A stretch of 64,000 nucleotides of DNA from Sphingobacterium olei (GCF_005048855.1 NZ_SUME01000003.1:62001-126000), one strand, 5' to 3'; shown: positions 26,058-34,399, numbered from the stretch's first letter. Notes: generated by a model from the letters alone, not told the origin. A program made the numbers and translations.

Positions 26058-26096
26058 TTAGGGCTCCGTCCAATAAATCTTATAACCATTTTTCAT
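26058..26096 (-). pseudogene. Possible remnant of a RelE/ParE-type toxin gene
   Basis: On the minus strand, 27 bases after the antitoxin-like gene, an ATG opens MKNGYKIYWTEP and then hits a stop. The start resembles the N-terminus of Bacteroidota ParE/RelE toxins (YKIxWT), and the toxin normally follows such an antitoxin. No continuation is found in any frame, so the toxin appears to be lost. The call rests on few residues. Confidence 0.35.
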
Positions 26097-26123
26097 AATG
26101 CTTCTTAGCCTCCAAATGCGGTT

Positions 26124-26339
26124 TCATTTTTTGTTGTCAGCGTTAGCGATTCCCTGCGCGATAGAGACCTTCTCCTCATCAGATACATTATCCCACCAAT
26201 CTTTAGTTTCCTCTTTCCTGAAAGTTGCCAATTTTTCAATGATTAAGCTATCTTCCAACGTGGAAAGCCATTGGATAAGTTCTATCTTTTTATCTAATAA
26301 TTTGGCGTCCATTTCCTGCCTTAAATTTAGTTCTACCAT
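26124..26339 (-). CDS. Antitoxin-like small protein (addiction-module type)
   Basis: 71 residues from the ATG at 26339: a helical protein with LDKKIELIQWLSTLEDSLIIE and the end DWWDNVSDEEKVSIAQGIA, a pattern seen in Bacteroidota addiction-module antitoxins that precede RelE/ParE-type toxins. An upstream in-frame ATG at 26411 would add 24 basic residues; I prefer the shorter form because it matches the usual start of the family and a TAAATTTA element lies just upstream of it. The toxin partner appears degraded. Confidence 0.6.
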   Translation of the reverse strand: MVELNLRQEMDAKLLDKKIELIQWLSTLEDSLIIEKLATFRKEETKDWWDNVSDEEKVSIAQGIANADNKK

Positions 26340-26450
26340 CCTAAATTTACGGAATTTAGTTGCAAGTTGTTTTACATATTTGCTACGATGAAGCATGCCG
26401 CCGTATATCAAAAAAGAGATGGCAAATTTGGGAGATTAGAGAGTTACACA

Positions 26451-26458
26451 TATATTTG
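26451..26458 (+). promoter_or_regulatory. TATATTTG promoter of the CPBP protease gene
   Basis: TATATTTG with a TTTG -33-like element at 26427-26430, a 20-base spacer, and a predicted start near 26465, 20 bases before the ATG. The best-formed promoter in the window. Confidence 0.7.
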
Positions 26459-26484
26459 ATTATTAAGTAATTAAAAACATCAAA

Positions 26485-27291
26485 ATGAACAAGACGACAT
26501 TCTATAAGCCTTTACTATTCGATTTCATTTGGTTTATAGTACTTATTGCAGTTGTCTGGGCCGCACACCGTACAATAATTGGTGTATTTTCAGGTAACAA
26601 TTTGTTTCCGATTGTGGTAAGGTCGGTCGTTACAATAGGTCTTCTGATCTTCTCTTATTATGTAAATTATAGGTTTCTCAGAAGAAATTTGTTGAATCAA
26701 GATATATTGCAGTTCAAATTTCACTCAATTAGTCAATATTTTGGGGGAATTATACTAGGCTGTCTGCTAGTCGCTACTATATGGTCTGTTTTCTACCTGA
26801 TCTATCCTTTTGAAATAATAAAAAACCACGATCCCACAATTATTCCTGGAATTGACCTAATCTCTTATAGTTTGGGTAATACGCTCGAAGAACTATTATT
26901 CAGGGCCTTTTTATTGATTGCATCTGTAAGACTTTTTGGGAAAATAGGTGGTATTCTGGTTGTATCGCTTTTGTTTGGACTTTTTCATCTACAAGGAACA
27001 GGACCTACACCAGAGGGACTAAGCATAGTTATGACAACTTCAACAATGTCATTGCTTTTTATTTCAGTAATATATTACACAAATTCTATTTGGACAGCCG
27101 TAACACTTCATATAACAGGAAACCTGCTATTGCATACCTTAGGCTTTGACGGAACAAACAATGGTCTATTCCAAATTAGATTTTCTGTTTCAAATATGGA
27201 TGGATACAGTATTTCCTTTCTCGTAATATACCAAATTGCCGTATTAACTTTTGCGTTATTAATATTTATAAAAGGTCGAAAGCGAATATAG
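26485..27291 (+). CDS. CPBP-family intramembrane metalloprotease
   Basis: Integral membrane protein of 268 residues with about seven to eight hydrophobic segments. The three CPBP (Abi/CAAX protease) motifs are visible: E135-E-L-L-F-R140 (EExxxR), F164-G-L-F-H168 (FxxxH) and H209-I-T-G-N213 (HxxxN). Members cleave within the membrane or serve as scaffolds; substrate unknown. It has its own promoter and no obvious partner gene. Confidence 0.9.
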   Translation: MNKTTFYKPLLFDFIWFIVLIAVVWAAHRTIIGVFSGNNLFPIVVRSVVTIGLLIFSYYVNYRFLRRNLLNQDILQFKFHSISQYFGGIILGCLLVATIWSVFYLIYPFEIIKNHDPTIIPGIDLISYSLGNTLEELLFRAFLLIASVRLFGKIGGILVVSLLFGLFHLQGTGPTPEGLSIVMTTSTMSLLFISVIYYTNSIWTAVTLHITGNLLLHTLGFDGTNNGLFQIRFSVSNMDGYSISFLVIYQIAVLTFALLIFIKGRKRI

Positions 27292-27400
27292 AATGCCGAA
27301 AAAACTAGCATATCCCACCCGACCCAACGATGGTATTTCTTTATAGTTTTCTTATGGAATTCCGTATCTTGAGGCATCATATAATTAACGTATACTATTC

Positions 27401-27937
27401 ATGGACGAAAAGGAGTTGCTTACATATTACAAACAGACAGGGGATCTAAATACCCTCGGTACATTGTATTCGCCGTATATGTCCTTGTTATATGGGGTGT
27501 GCTACAAATATCTACAGGATGAAGAACATAGTCAGGATGCCGTCATGCAGATATTTGAAGAGCTGATCGTTAAGCTTCGGGGGCATGAGGTCGAAAATTT
27601 CAAAAGCTGGCTTTACGTCTATGCACGTAACTACTGCTTAATGCAGTTGCGAAAAGGGAAAAAAATAACAAATGTCGATATTGAAGATAACCTGTATGAG
27701 AGCGAACAACAGCTTAACCAATCGGATGAAGAGGATTGGACGGAGGGTGATTTTAAAAAATTAGAAACTTGTCTGGGGACTCTAAATAGCGAACAGGAAA
27801 CCTGTGTACGTTTGTTTTATTTGGAACAGAAATGCTATAGAGATATTGCGGAAATAACGGGATTTGATTTAAATAAGGTAAAAAGCTTTATTCAGAATGG
27901 TAAGCGAAACCTTAAAATCTGTATGGAGAAGAAGTAA
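27401..27937 (+). CDS. ECF-type RNA polymerase sigma factor
   Basis: 178 residues with a region-2 segment (about 20-85, with YKYLQDEEHSQDAVMQIFEEL and FKSWLYVYARNYCLMQLRK) and a region-4 helix-turn-helix (about 125-172, with YLEQKCYRDIAEITGFDLNKVKSFIQNGKRNL). It overlaps the start codon of the next gene (TAATG), the usual arrangement of a sigma factor with its membrane partner. Targets unknown. Confidence 0.92.
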   Translation: MDEKELLTYYKQTGDLNTLGTLYSPYMSLLYGVCYKYLQDEEHSQDAVMQIFEELIVKLRGHEVENFKSWLYVYARNYCLMQLRKGKKITNVDIEDNLYESEQQLNQSDEEDWTEGDFKKLETCLGTLNSEQETCVRLFYLEQKCYRDIAEITGFDLNKVKSFIQNGKRNLKICMEKK

Positions 27938-28575
27938 TGGAAAATAATTATCAACTATCAAGAATTCATAATTACGTCATGGGTCTCATGAGTAAGGAAG
28001 AAATGTATGCTATTGAACGGGAGGCTCTGCAGGATCCTTTTTTACAAGATGCCATTGATGGATACAAGATGCAACAAGGGGTTGATGCAAAGCAGCTCAG
28101 CATTTTGCAACAACGTCTGGCTCGACGCGTAGAAACACAGAAAACGGATAACAATAGACGTTTCTTTGGTTGGCAGCGTTTAACCGTGGCATTAGCTGCT
28201 GCTGTACTTTTTGTGGTCGCCTGCTCATTGGTGTTTTTTAAATTTTTCTCGTCGCAACAGGAAAAAAAGACAGAAGTGATTTTAATGGAGCAACAGCTAC
28301 GTGTAGATTCACGTACATTGGCTAAGAATGATGCTATTCCGGAAATGGGCTGGACGCAATTTAATGAGGAGCTGAATTCTGAAGTCCGGGATATTTTATC
28401 AACGGAAAATGTTATTGTACAGTTTGACGTGGAAAATGGCTTAGCCACAGCGGTCGATGTTACCGGCACATCTTCTCCAGCAGCGACGGAGCTGATAAGC
28501 GATTTTATACAGCATAAAATCAAATGGACAGGAACCCACGGTGAAATAAGCATTGCAATTGATTCAAAAGAATAA
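27937..28575 (+). CDS. Membrane-anchored partner (likely anti-sigma factor)
   Basis: 212 residues: a cytoplasmic N-terminal part (about 1-75, acidic and helical, MGLMSKEEMYAIEREALQDPFLQDAIDGY), one membrane span (about 80-104) and a periplasmic C-terminal part. The N-terminal segment resembles the short anti-sigma region next to ECF genes in Sphingobacteriaceae. Start overlaps the sigma gene stop, indicating coupled translation. Anti-sigma activity is inferred from context. Confidence 0.75.
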   Translation: MENNYQLSRIHNYVMGLMSKEEMYAIEREALQDPFLQDAIDGYKMQQGVDAKQLSILQQRLARRVETQKTDNNRRFFGWQRLTVALAAAVLFVVACSLVFFKFFSSQQEKKTEVILMEQQLRVDSRTLAKNDAIPEMGWTQFNEELNSEVRDILSTENVIVQFDVENGLATAVDVTGTSSPAATELISDFIQHKIKWTGTHGEISIAIDSKE

Positions 28576-28598
28576 GAATCGAACCTCATAATAAATAG

Positions 28599-28606
28599 TA
28601 AATTTG
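28599..28606 (+). promoter_or_regulatory. TAAATTTG promoter of the sigma-54 regulator gene
   Basis: Perfect TAnnTTTG; predicted start near 28613, ten bases before the TTG start codon. This supports the short 5' UTR and the TTG start. Confidence 0.6.
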
Positions 28607-28622
28607 TGCTTTATAATTTATC

Positions 28623-29963
28623 TTGAACGTGACGAAAGTACTTGTAATAGACGATGAGGAAAAATTAAGAACTCTTCTCTCAAAAATAATTGGATTTGAA
28701 GGCTTCGAGGTTTTTCAGGCTTCCGGCATCAAGGCCGGATTAAAAAGACTAGAAGGTGCGGACATTGATGTAGTTATCTGCGATGTAAAGCTCCCGGATG
28801 GAAATGGTGTGGCAACGGCTAAAATAATTAAAGACAGGTACCCGGTAGTAGAGGTTATTCTTTTAACCGCTTTTGGAAATATTCCGGATGGCGTTCAGGC
28901 GATTAAAAATGGAGCTTTTGATTATATTACAAAGGGCGATGACAACAATAAAATAATACCGCTTCTATATAAAGCCAGTGAAAAAGTTGTATTGAACAAA
29001 AGAGTTCAGCAACTTGAGAAACAGTTGGGTGAAAAGCATTCTTTTGATAAGATTATTGGGAGGTCTAAATCTATTTTAAAAGCTGTTGAATTGGCTCAAA
29101 AAGTTGCTGTTACCGATGCTACTGTCTTGTTAACAGGAGAGACAGGGACAGGGAAAGAGATTTTTGCCCAAGCGATACATCAAGGTAGCACGCGTGCCAA
29201 CCATAATTTTGTTGCGATTAATTGTTCGGCATTTAGTAAACATCTATTGGAAAATGAGCTATTTGGGCACAAAGCTGGTGGATTTACAGGAGCTGCCAGA
29301 GATCAAAAAGGACTTTTTGAAGAGGCTCATAACGGAACTATTTTTCTGGATGAAATTGGAGAAATGGCACCGGATTTACAAGCCAAAATCTTACGTGTAT
29401 TGGAATCTGGAGAATTTCTTCGTGTGGGTGACACCAAACCGATTAAGGTCAATGTCCGCATTATTGCAGCAACCAACCGCAATTTGGAAGAAGAGATTGA
29501 GAAAGAGCATTTCCGGAGCGATCTTTTCTATCGCCTATCTGTATTTGGTATCCATCTTCCTGCATTGAGAGAACGCCCGAAAGACATTAAGCTTCTGACA
29601 GAGTTTTATGTAGCGTTGTTTGCCTCAAAATCCAATAGAAAACCTTTGCAATTAACGAACGAGTATATTTTGGCATTGGAAAATAATTCATGGAAAGGAA
29701 ACATCCGTGAGCTGAAAAATGTTATTGAAAGAAGTGTGATTTTGGCTGACTCAGGTATATTGGACTTGGACACACTACCCCTGGAACTTCAGTATAGAAA
29801 ATCTGATGTACAGTTGTTATCCGCATTTTCTTTGGCTAGCGCTGAAAAGTTACATATTCGAAAAATGCTCAATCACACCGGTGGCAACAAAGCAGAAGCG
29901 GCAAGGTTGCTTGAGATAGGTATAGCAACACTGTATAGGAAAATAGATGAGTACAAACTTTAA
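28623..29963 (+). CDS. NtrC-type sigma-54-dependent response regulator
   Basis: 446 residues: receiver domain (about 1-120) with the phospho-acceptor D54 in VVICDVKLPDG, AAA+ ATPase domain (about 145-375) with Walker A GETGTGKE and LDEIGEM, and a C-terminal Fis-type helix-turn-helix (LNHTGGNKAEAARLLEIGIATLYRKI). It activates sigma-54 promoters through an upstream enhancer. The sigma-54 contact loop reads G219-G-F-T-G-A224 instead of GAFTGA. Start is TTG at 28623; a GTG at 28629 is an alternative. The likely sensor partner is the kinase at 43764 and the likely target the kdp operon, both inferred from the K+ gene context. Confidence 0.93.
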   Translation: MNVTKVLVIDDEEKLRTLLSKIIGFEGFEVFQASGIKAGLKRLEGADIDVVICDVKLPDGNGVATAKIIKDRYPVVEVILLTAFGNIPDGVQAIKNGAFDYITKGDDNNKIIPLLYKASEKVVLNKRVQQLEKQLGEKHSFDKIIGRSKSILKAVELAQKVAVTDATVLLTGETGTGKEIFAQAIHQGSTRANHNFVAINCSAFSKHLLENELFGHKAGGFTGAARDQKGLFEEAHNGTIFLDEIGEMAPDLQAKILRVLESGEFLRVGDTKPIKVNVRIIAATNRNLEEEIEKEHFRSDLFYRLSVFGIHLPALRERPKDIKLLTEFYVALFASKSNRKPLQLTNEYILALENNSWKGNIRELKNVIERSVILADSGILDLDTLPLELQYRKSDVQLLSAFSLASAEKLHIRKMLNHTGGNKAEAARLLEIGIATLYRKIDEYKL

Positions 29964-29989
29964 AATGACTCTAATATCAAAGTGAAACA

Positions 29990-30931
29990 ATGAATAATTT
30001 GACTAATATAAAGAAAGTCCTGACAATTACGATCAACCCTTGTGTGGACAAAAGCAGTTCTGTAAGCGGTATTGTCCCCGAAAAAAAACTACGATGCCAG
30101 CTTCCGAAATATGAACCAGGTGGAGGAGGTATTAATGTTTCTAGAGCATTAAAAAGATTGAAAGCTGAATCGTTAACGTTGTTTACGTCGGGCGGTAGAA
30201 CGGGCAAGTTGTTGGAGGAACTCTTACGAAAAGAAAACCTGGACATATTTCCCTTCACTGTCGAGCATGAAACAAGAGAGAATTTTATAGTTACGGATAG
30301 CCTAAATGAGCAGCAATTCAGATTCGGATTTCCGGGGATGCCCATTTCAGAACGGGAGCAGATAGCCTTTTTGAATACCATTCAGAAAATAGAAGATTTT
30401 CCGGAGATATCAGTCATCAGTGGAAGTCTGCCAGATGGCGTTGATCCATATTTTATAAAAGAGGTTATTCAGGTCTGCAAACATAAAAACAGTAAAGTCA
30501 TTATGGATACGTCTGGAAAATCGCTGGAAATTGCCGCCGAAGAAGGTGTTTTTCTGCTGAAACCCAATATTGGGGAACTATCCGCGTTGACGGGAAATAG
30601 TGAGTTAAGCAATAGCATGTTGGATGTGGCCGCAGCGCAACTCATAAAGAAAGGCTCGGCGAAGGTCGTTGTGGTTTCGTCCGGAGCGTCTGGCGCCACC
30701 CTATTTTACGATACTAAAAAAATATATCAGCCAGCTCCGCTTGTAAAGGTAAGAAGTACAGTAGGTGCTGGAGACAGTATGGTAGCCGGTATGGTGTCTG
30801 TTTTAGCAATCAATGGAAGCATGGAAGAGATGCTGCGTATGGGAGTTGCTTGTGGCTCTGCTACTACTATGGCAGAAGGTACGGGACTTTTTCAGACTGA
30901 AAATGTCAATAAACTCCTAATGGCATTGTAG
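29990..30931 (+). CDS. PfkB-family sugar-phosphate kinase (1-/6-phosphofructokinase type)
   Basis: Ribokinase-fold kinase of 313 residues with the PfkB family start TITINPCVDKS, the substrate-loop PGGGGINVSRALKRL (about 38-52), DTSGK, KPNIGELSALTG and the C-terminal signature STVGAGDSMVAGMV (about 258-271) with the catalytic Asp. It phosphorylates fructose-1-P, fructose-6-P or tagatose-6-P; the sequence does not decide which. It starts 26 bases after the sigma-54 regulator and is probably co-transcribed with it, an odd pairing. Confidence 0.9.
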   Translation: MNNLTNIKKVLTITINPCVDKSSSVSGIVPEKKLRCQLPKYEPGGGGINVSRALKRLKAESLTLFTSGGRTGKLLEELLRKENLDIFPFTVEHETRENFIVTDSLNEQQFRFGFPGMPISEREQIAFLNTIQKIEDFPEISVISGSLPDGVDPYFIKEVIQVCKHKNSKVIMDTSGKSLEIAAEEGVFLLKPNIGELSALTGNSELSNSMLDVAAAQLIKKGSAKVVVVSSGASGATLFYDTKKIYQPAPLVKVRSTVGAGDSMVAGMVSVLAINGSMEEMLRMGVACGSATTMAEGTGLFQTENVNKLLMAL

Positions 30932-31005
30932 TAACACCTCTATAACAGCATATTGTTGCGATCTCACAAGGTGATGTTATACGTTGCTCTTTATGCCCGT
31001 TTGAA

Positions 31006-31698
31006 CTAGTCGTGTTCTCTTTTTGCAAACTTCTGTAGATCTTCCTTAGCCCCGTAAATAACAATGATATCATCTTTTTGAAGCATAGTTGTTGGTTCCG
31101 GAATGCCTTGTACATTGGCAACTGTTTTACTCTTGCCTAGAAAACTATTTTCCTGTGTATCTCTAATAATGGTCAGAATAAGTATGTTGTGGTATTCCCT
31201 GAATTTTACCTCTTCAATTGTTTTACCGACATATTTATTAGGAAGGACTATTTCTACGATGCTAAAATTTTTATTCAGTTCAAAAGAATCGATCACACCC
31301 TTCAGGCATAATTTTTTAGCCCACCGCTCCGCTGTTTCTTCTTCTGGTCTTACAATTTCGCTTACCCCTATGGCTTGCAATACATTTTCATGAAGGGGAT
31401 TAATAGAACGGCTGATTAGTCTTTTGACCCCTAAGTTTTTGAAGTGGGCCGTTACCATAATGTTTGCTCCTTCGTCTTCGCCGATACAGACCATGACGAT
31501 ATCGGTGTTTTTCAGCGGTAAGTGTGTAATAGCAGATTGGTCGGTAGCATTCATACAGATCGTATGGGATAATCTGTCTTTTAAGGCTGTCACTTTCTCC
31601 GATCTGGAATCCACGCCGATCACTTCGTTTCCCTGCTGTGTTAATTTCTCCGCCAATGAACCTCCAAAGTTTCCTAGTCCTATAATGATAAATTTCAT
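31006..31698 (-). CDS. TrkA/KtrA-type potassium-uptake regulator (RCK protein)
   Basis: Cytoplasmic gating subunit of a K+ transporter. 230 residues: RCK_N Rossmann domain with GLGNFGGSLA (about 7-16) and VIGVDSR, followed by an RCK_C domain (about 145-225, VGKTIEEVKF and MLQKDDIIVIYG). A single RCK unit makes it KtrA-like rather than the double-unit E. coli TrkA. It follows the membrane subunit with a 13-base gap on the minus strand. Confidence 0.93.
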   Translation of the reverse strand: MKFIIIGLGNFGGSLAEKLTQQGNEVIGVDSRSEKVTALKDRLSHTICMNATDQSAITHLPLKNTDIVMVCIGEDEGANIMVTAHFKNLGVKRLISRSINPLHENVLQAIGVSEIVRPEEETAERWAKKLCLKGVIDSFELNKNFSIVEIVLPNKYVGKTIEEVKFREYHNILILTIIRDTQENSFLGKSKTVANVQGIPEPTTMLQKDDIIVIYGAKEDLQKFAKREHD

Positions 31699-31711
31699 TT
31701 TAATTCTCTTT

Positions 31712-33529
31712 TTAGTTGATTAATATTTCATCTGAAGGATAATGATAGTTTGCTTGTTTTGCCTTCTTAAAAAATGCGATAAGAATGGTCAACATGCTCA
31801 CCCTTCCTATAAACATGGTGCCAATCAGCACAATTTTACTTTCATTGCTTAAATTTCCCGTGATACCTAAACTAAGGCCTACTGTACTATAGGCTGAAAA
31901 ACTTTCAAAAGCAATGTCCAAAAGTGGTATATGGTTGTCATAATGCGCTATTAAAAAGACACTGCAGCCGATAACCAGCAACGATAAACTCATCACTGCA
32001 AAGGCCCTTCTTACCGAGATATCTGCTACTTCCCGTCGGAATACTTCAATTTTACGCTTGCCTCTTGCTAGGCTCAGATAGTTTAAGGTAGCAATGGCAA
32101 ATGCACTTGTTTTTATCCCCCCACCCGTTGAGGCCGGTGAAGCACCAATCCACATCAACAATAGGATGAGAATGGTGGATGAAAAATGCAACTGGCTAAA
32201 GTCTATAGAATTGAAGCCAGCGGTTCTCGGGGTAGTTGCCGTGAATAATGCGGTGATTATTTTACCTATCCCACTATGAGGCATTAATACGTTATGATAC
32301 TCTTTTATATAAATTGTAATTGTACCGATCACAATTAGTAAAGAGGTCGTGATCAGGTTGATCTTGTTGCTCAAGGTCAGTATCCAGGGGCGATAATTCC
32401 CTTTTTTGTCGGTAAACCATAAAATATACCTTATAATAAGGTGTTTTAAATACCTGACCGAATTAATTACAATTGGAAACCCTAAACCTCCAAATACAAA
32501 TATGCCTATGATGATAAGCTGCAATGAATAATTATACAGGTAACCGGCTTCCATCATTCCATTGGGTAATGTCGAAAATCCGGCATTACAAAAAGCTGAA
32601 ATAGCATGAAAGGCAGAAAAATATATCCGGTCAGAAATAGAAGGGATAAGTGCTTTGTCGAGGTTAATGAATATCAGTGTTGCCCCAATAGATTCAACCA
32701 AAAAAGTAATCACTAGAATCCGTTTTACGGTGGTAAATACTTCGCCTATCTTTTCTGAATTGGTCATATCACTTAATGCCAGTTGATTTTCGTAAGTCGA
32801 ACCACCTTTAAAAAAATAACTGAAATAGCTGGCAAACGTCAAAATGCCCAATCCGCCTGCCTGTATCAATAACATAATCACGGTCTGTCCAAAAGAGGTG
32901 AAATAACTGCTTGTATCCACCACGATCAGTCCGGTTACACACACAGCGCTCGTTGACGTAAACAAGGCGTCTATAAGGCTGATTCCCTGGTAGGTAGCTT
33001 TGGGAAGCATCAGCACTAATGCGCCTAGAGCGACAAGTCCCATAAAGCTTATGATGAACAATTGCGCTGGGTTCAGGAAAGAGCGCTTATATTTCAACCT
33101 TGGTCGGGTAAATTCCCGTACCAATTTTAAGACAACGGCGACCGGTAGCCATGGGGTGATTTCTGAAACCCCACCTAAACTAGCTTGCTTGAACAGGCAA
33201 TAACAAATAAACAATATGCTTAGTACATCAAAAATAAAGACACTTGGAATAAACTCCCTTCGGTGGTAGATATATTTCAACACGGTATAGAAAACGCCAA
33301 TAAATAGAACGAAAGTATATAGGACCATCACGCCTACTTTTAGGGGCTCTGTCAAACCAAAACCGAGATCGCCAATGATGGCAATCAGGGCCAAAAGGTG
33401 TAGGACAAGAATTAAACGTTGGATCCATTTAGCATATAGAAATTCCTTCATTAGCTTATTTTTCGATTTAATCGAATTAATAATGTCGGCTCGCTGCTTA
33501 CTAAGCGGTAAATAACCTTGAGATCTCAA
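31712..33529 (-). CDS. TrkH/KtrB-type potassium channel subunit with N-terminal membrane extension
   Basis: Membrane subunit of a K+ uptake system, 605 residues from TTG at 33529 (an ATG at 33451, starting MKEFLYAKW, is an alternative). The core begins near residue 155 (NPAQLFIISFMGLVALG) with the first pore loop TSTSAVCVTGL and later filter loops including CNAGFSTL. The first 150 residues hold about four extra hydrophobic segments not present in classical KtrB (about 450 residues). It is divergent from the kdp operon, so the low- and high-affinity K+ systems share an intergenic region. Confidence 0.9.
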   Translation of the reverse strand: MRSQGYLPLSKQRADIINSIKSKNKLMKEFLYAKWIQRLILVLHLLALIAIIGDLGFGLTEPLKVGVMVLYTFVLFIGVFYTVLKYIYHRREFIPSVFIFDVLSILFICYCLFKQASLGGVSEITPWLPVAVVLKLVREFTRPRLKYKRSFLNPAQLFIISFMGLVALGALVLMLPKATYQGISLIDALFTSTSAVCVTGLIVVDTSSYFTSFGQTVIMLLIQAGGLGILTFASYFSYFFKGGSTYENQLALSDMTNSEKIGEVFTTVKRILVITFLVESIGATLIFINLDKALIPSISDRIYFSAFHAISAFCNAGFSTLPNGMMEAGYLYNYSLQLIIIGIFVFGGLGFPIVINSVRYLKHLIIRYILWFTDKKGNYRPWILTLSNKINLITTSLLIVIGTITIYIKEYHNVLMPHSGIGKIITALFTATTPRTAGFNSIDFSQLHFSSTILILLLMWIGASPASTGGGIKTSAFAIATLNYLSLARGKRKIEVFRREVADISVRRAFAVMSLSLLVIGCSVFLIAHYDNHIPLLDIAFESFSAYSTVGLSLGITGNLSNESKIVLIGTMFIGRVSMLTILIAFFKKAKQANYHYPSDEILIN

Positions 33530-33587
33530 CCTAAAAAAGATCTAATAGAGCTGCCCATGTTGGCCTACATTATATATTCCTAAAGTG

Positions 33588-33595
33588 CAAAAATA
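33588..33595 (-). promoter_or_regulatory. TATTTTTG promoter of the TrkH/TrkA operon
   Basis: On the minus strand the sequence reads TATTTTTG, a perfect TAnnTTTG; predicted start near 33581, about 52 bases before the TTG start. Confidence 0.55.
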
Positions 33596-33680
33596 TAAAA
33601 TTCGGAACGATTCTCCCTACAAATAAAGGTGAGATCCTCCGTTAGGAGTGTCTTATTTCTACGGTGAAATAACAACCGAC

Positions 33681-33715
33681 CTATCATTCTGATAATTATC
33701 TTATCAAAATGATAG
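33681..33715 (+). promoter_or_regulatory. 35-bp palindrome upstream of kdp (candidate enhancer)
   Basis: CTATCATT-c-TGATAA-ttatc-TTATCA-a-AATGATAG: 15-base arms with one mismatch and a 5-base centre. It lies in the divergent trkH/kdp region where no terminator is expected, and its centre is about 95 bases upstream of a sigma-54-like promoter, the normal distance for a site bound by an NtrC-type activator. Confidence 0.5.
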
Positions 33716-33790
33716 ACTTATTCTTTTCTTTAACGCTTGATTTGTTTCGTAAATGACTCATTTGTAGTATTTTAATTTGTGTTTTTTTAA

Positions 33791-33807
33791 CTGGCATATC
33801 GTTTGGC
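33791..33807 (+). promoter_or_regulatory. Sigma-54-like promoter of the kdp operon
   Basis: CTGGCATATCGTTTGGC matches the -24 half (YTGGCA) fully and TTG of the -12 half; the expected GC reads GG, and the spacing of the two halves is correct. No TAnnTTTG element is found in the 120 bases before 33832. The nearby sigma-54 activator gene supports the assignment. Confidence 0.45.
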
Positions 33808-33831
33808 ATATAGGAAAACAAAACATAGACA

Positions 33832-33927
33832 ATGAAGATAAAAAATGTGAAATCATATCAATTGTTACTAATTGCATTGATGATGATGTTGATTTTCGGA
33901 GCACTAATGAAATATTTAAGTCAGTAA
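33832..33927 (+). CDS. 31-residue mini membrane protein, first gene of the kdp operon
   Basis: ATG at 33832 after A-rich sequence, stop at 33925-33927. A basic N-terminus (MKIKNVKSYQ) precedes one hydrophobic segment (residues 11-27) and ends KYLSQ: a single-span peptide, N-in by the positive-inside rule. The next ORF follows after 15 bases. Not KdpF, which is at 34400. Function unknown; an accessory K+-ATPase peptide is possible. Confidence 0.55.
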   Translation: MKIKNVKSYQLLLIALMMMLIFGALMKYLSQ

Positions 33928-33942
33928 ATAAAATATAAAAAT

Positions 33943-34026
33943 ATGATAACATCCATTTTAGTAGTAGCGGGACTTGCCTGCTTTGGTTTGCTCTTCAAAT
34001 CGATAGACTTTTTTGAAAAAATTTAG
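33943..34026 (+). CDS. 27-residue mini membrane protein in the kdp operon
   Basis: ATG at 33943, stop at 34024-34026. The hydrophobic segment covers residues 2-18 and is followed by the charged tail FKSIDFFEKI. Its layout (short span, then a polar C-terminus ending near a Phe/Lys-rich motif) resembles KdpF, which is encoded 374 bases further on. It starts 15 bases after the previous mini gene and ends 8 bases before the 119-residue gene. Confidence 0.55.
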   Translation: MITSILVVAGLACFGLLFKSIDFFEKI

Positions 34027-34034
34027 AACAGAAA

Positions 34035-34394
34035 ATGAAAACAAAAATCATAAATACCATTCGCCAGTGGGCTCCCGAAGCCGCGAGTCTTATACCCGAC
34101 ATTGACCATCTGGATGATACCGTAGCAGACTACCAACTATTACACAAATTAGCAGAAGTATGTATGCATAAAATCCATTCGGGGCTGGAAAATGAACTGG
34201 AACGAGTGCAGGAGATAGCAAAAGTAGTTAACCTGCTTTATCAGGGAGGAAATCAATATACCCGCAATGCGATTGAAAATGAATTTCTAACAGCATTGTC
34301 CTTTGAAGAAAGTCCTGGAAGCCTGAAAAAGCATCTGGAACTATTTCCAGTCGAACTTAGAAAAGGATATATCAAAACAATCTTAGAAAACTAA
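34035..34394 (+). CDS. Unrecognised 119-residue helical protein in the kdp operon
   Basis: Soluble, probably all-alpha protein (APEAASLIPDIDHLDDTVADY, then CMHKIHSGLENELERVQEIAKVV). The tail with GGNQYTRNAIENEFLTALSFEE recalls small DUF7674-like Bacteroidota proteins, which share an RNAIEN motif; I am not certain of the family. It ends five bases before kdpF, so it is co-transcribed with the pump. A regulatory or assembly role is possible but not shown. Confidence 0.75.
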   Translation: MKTKIINTIRQWAPEAASLIPDIDHLDDTVADYQLLHKLAEVCMHKIHSGLENELERVQEIAKVVNLLYQGGNQYTRNAIENEFLTALSFEESPGSLKKHLELFPVELRKGYIKTILEN

Positions 34395-34399
34395 AAATT

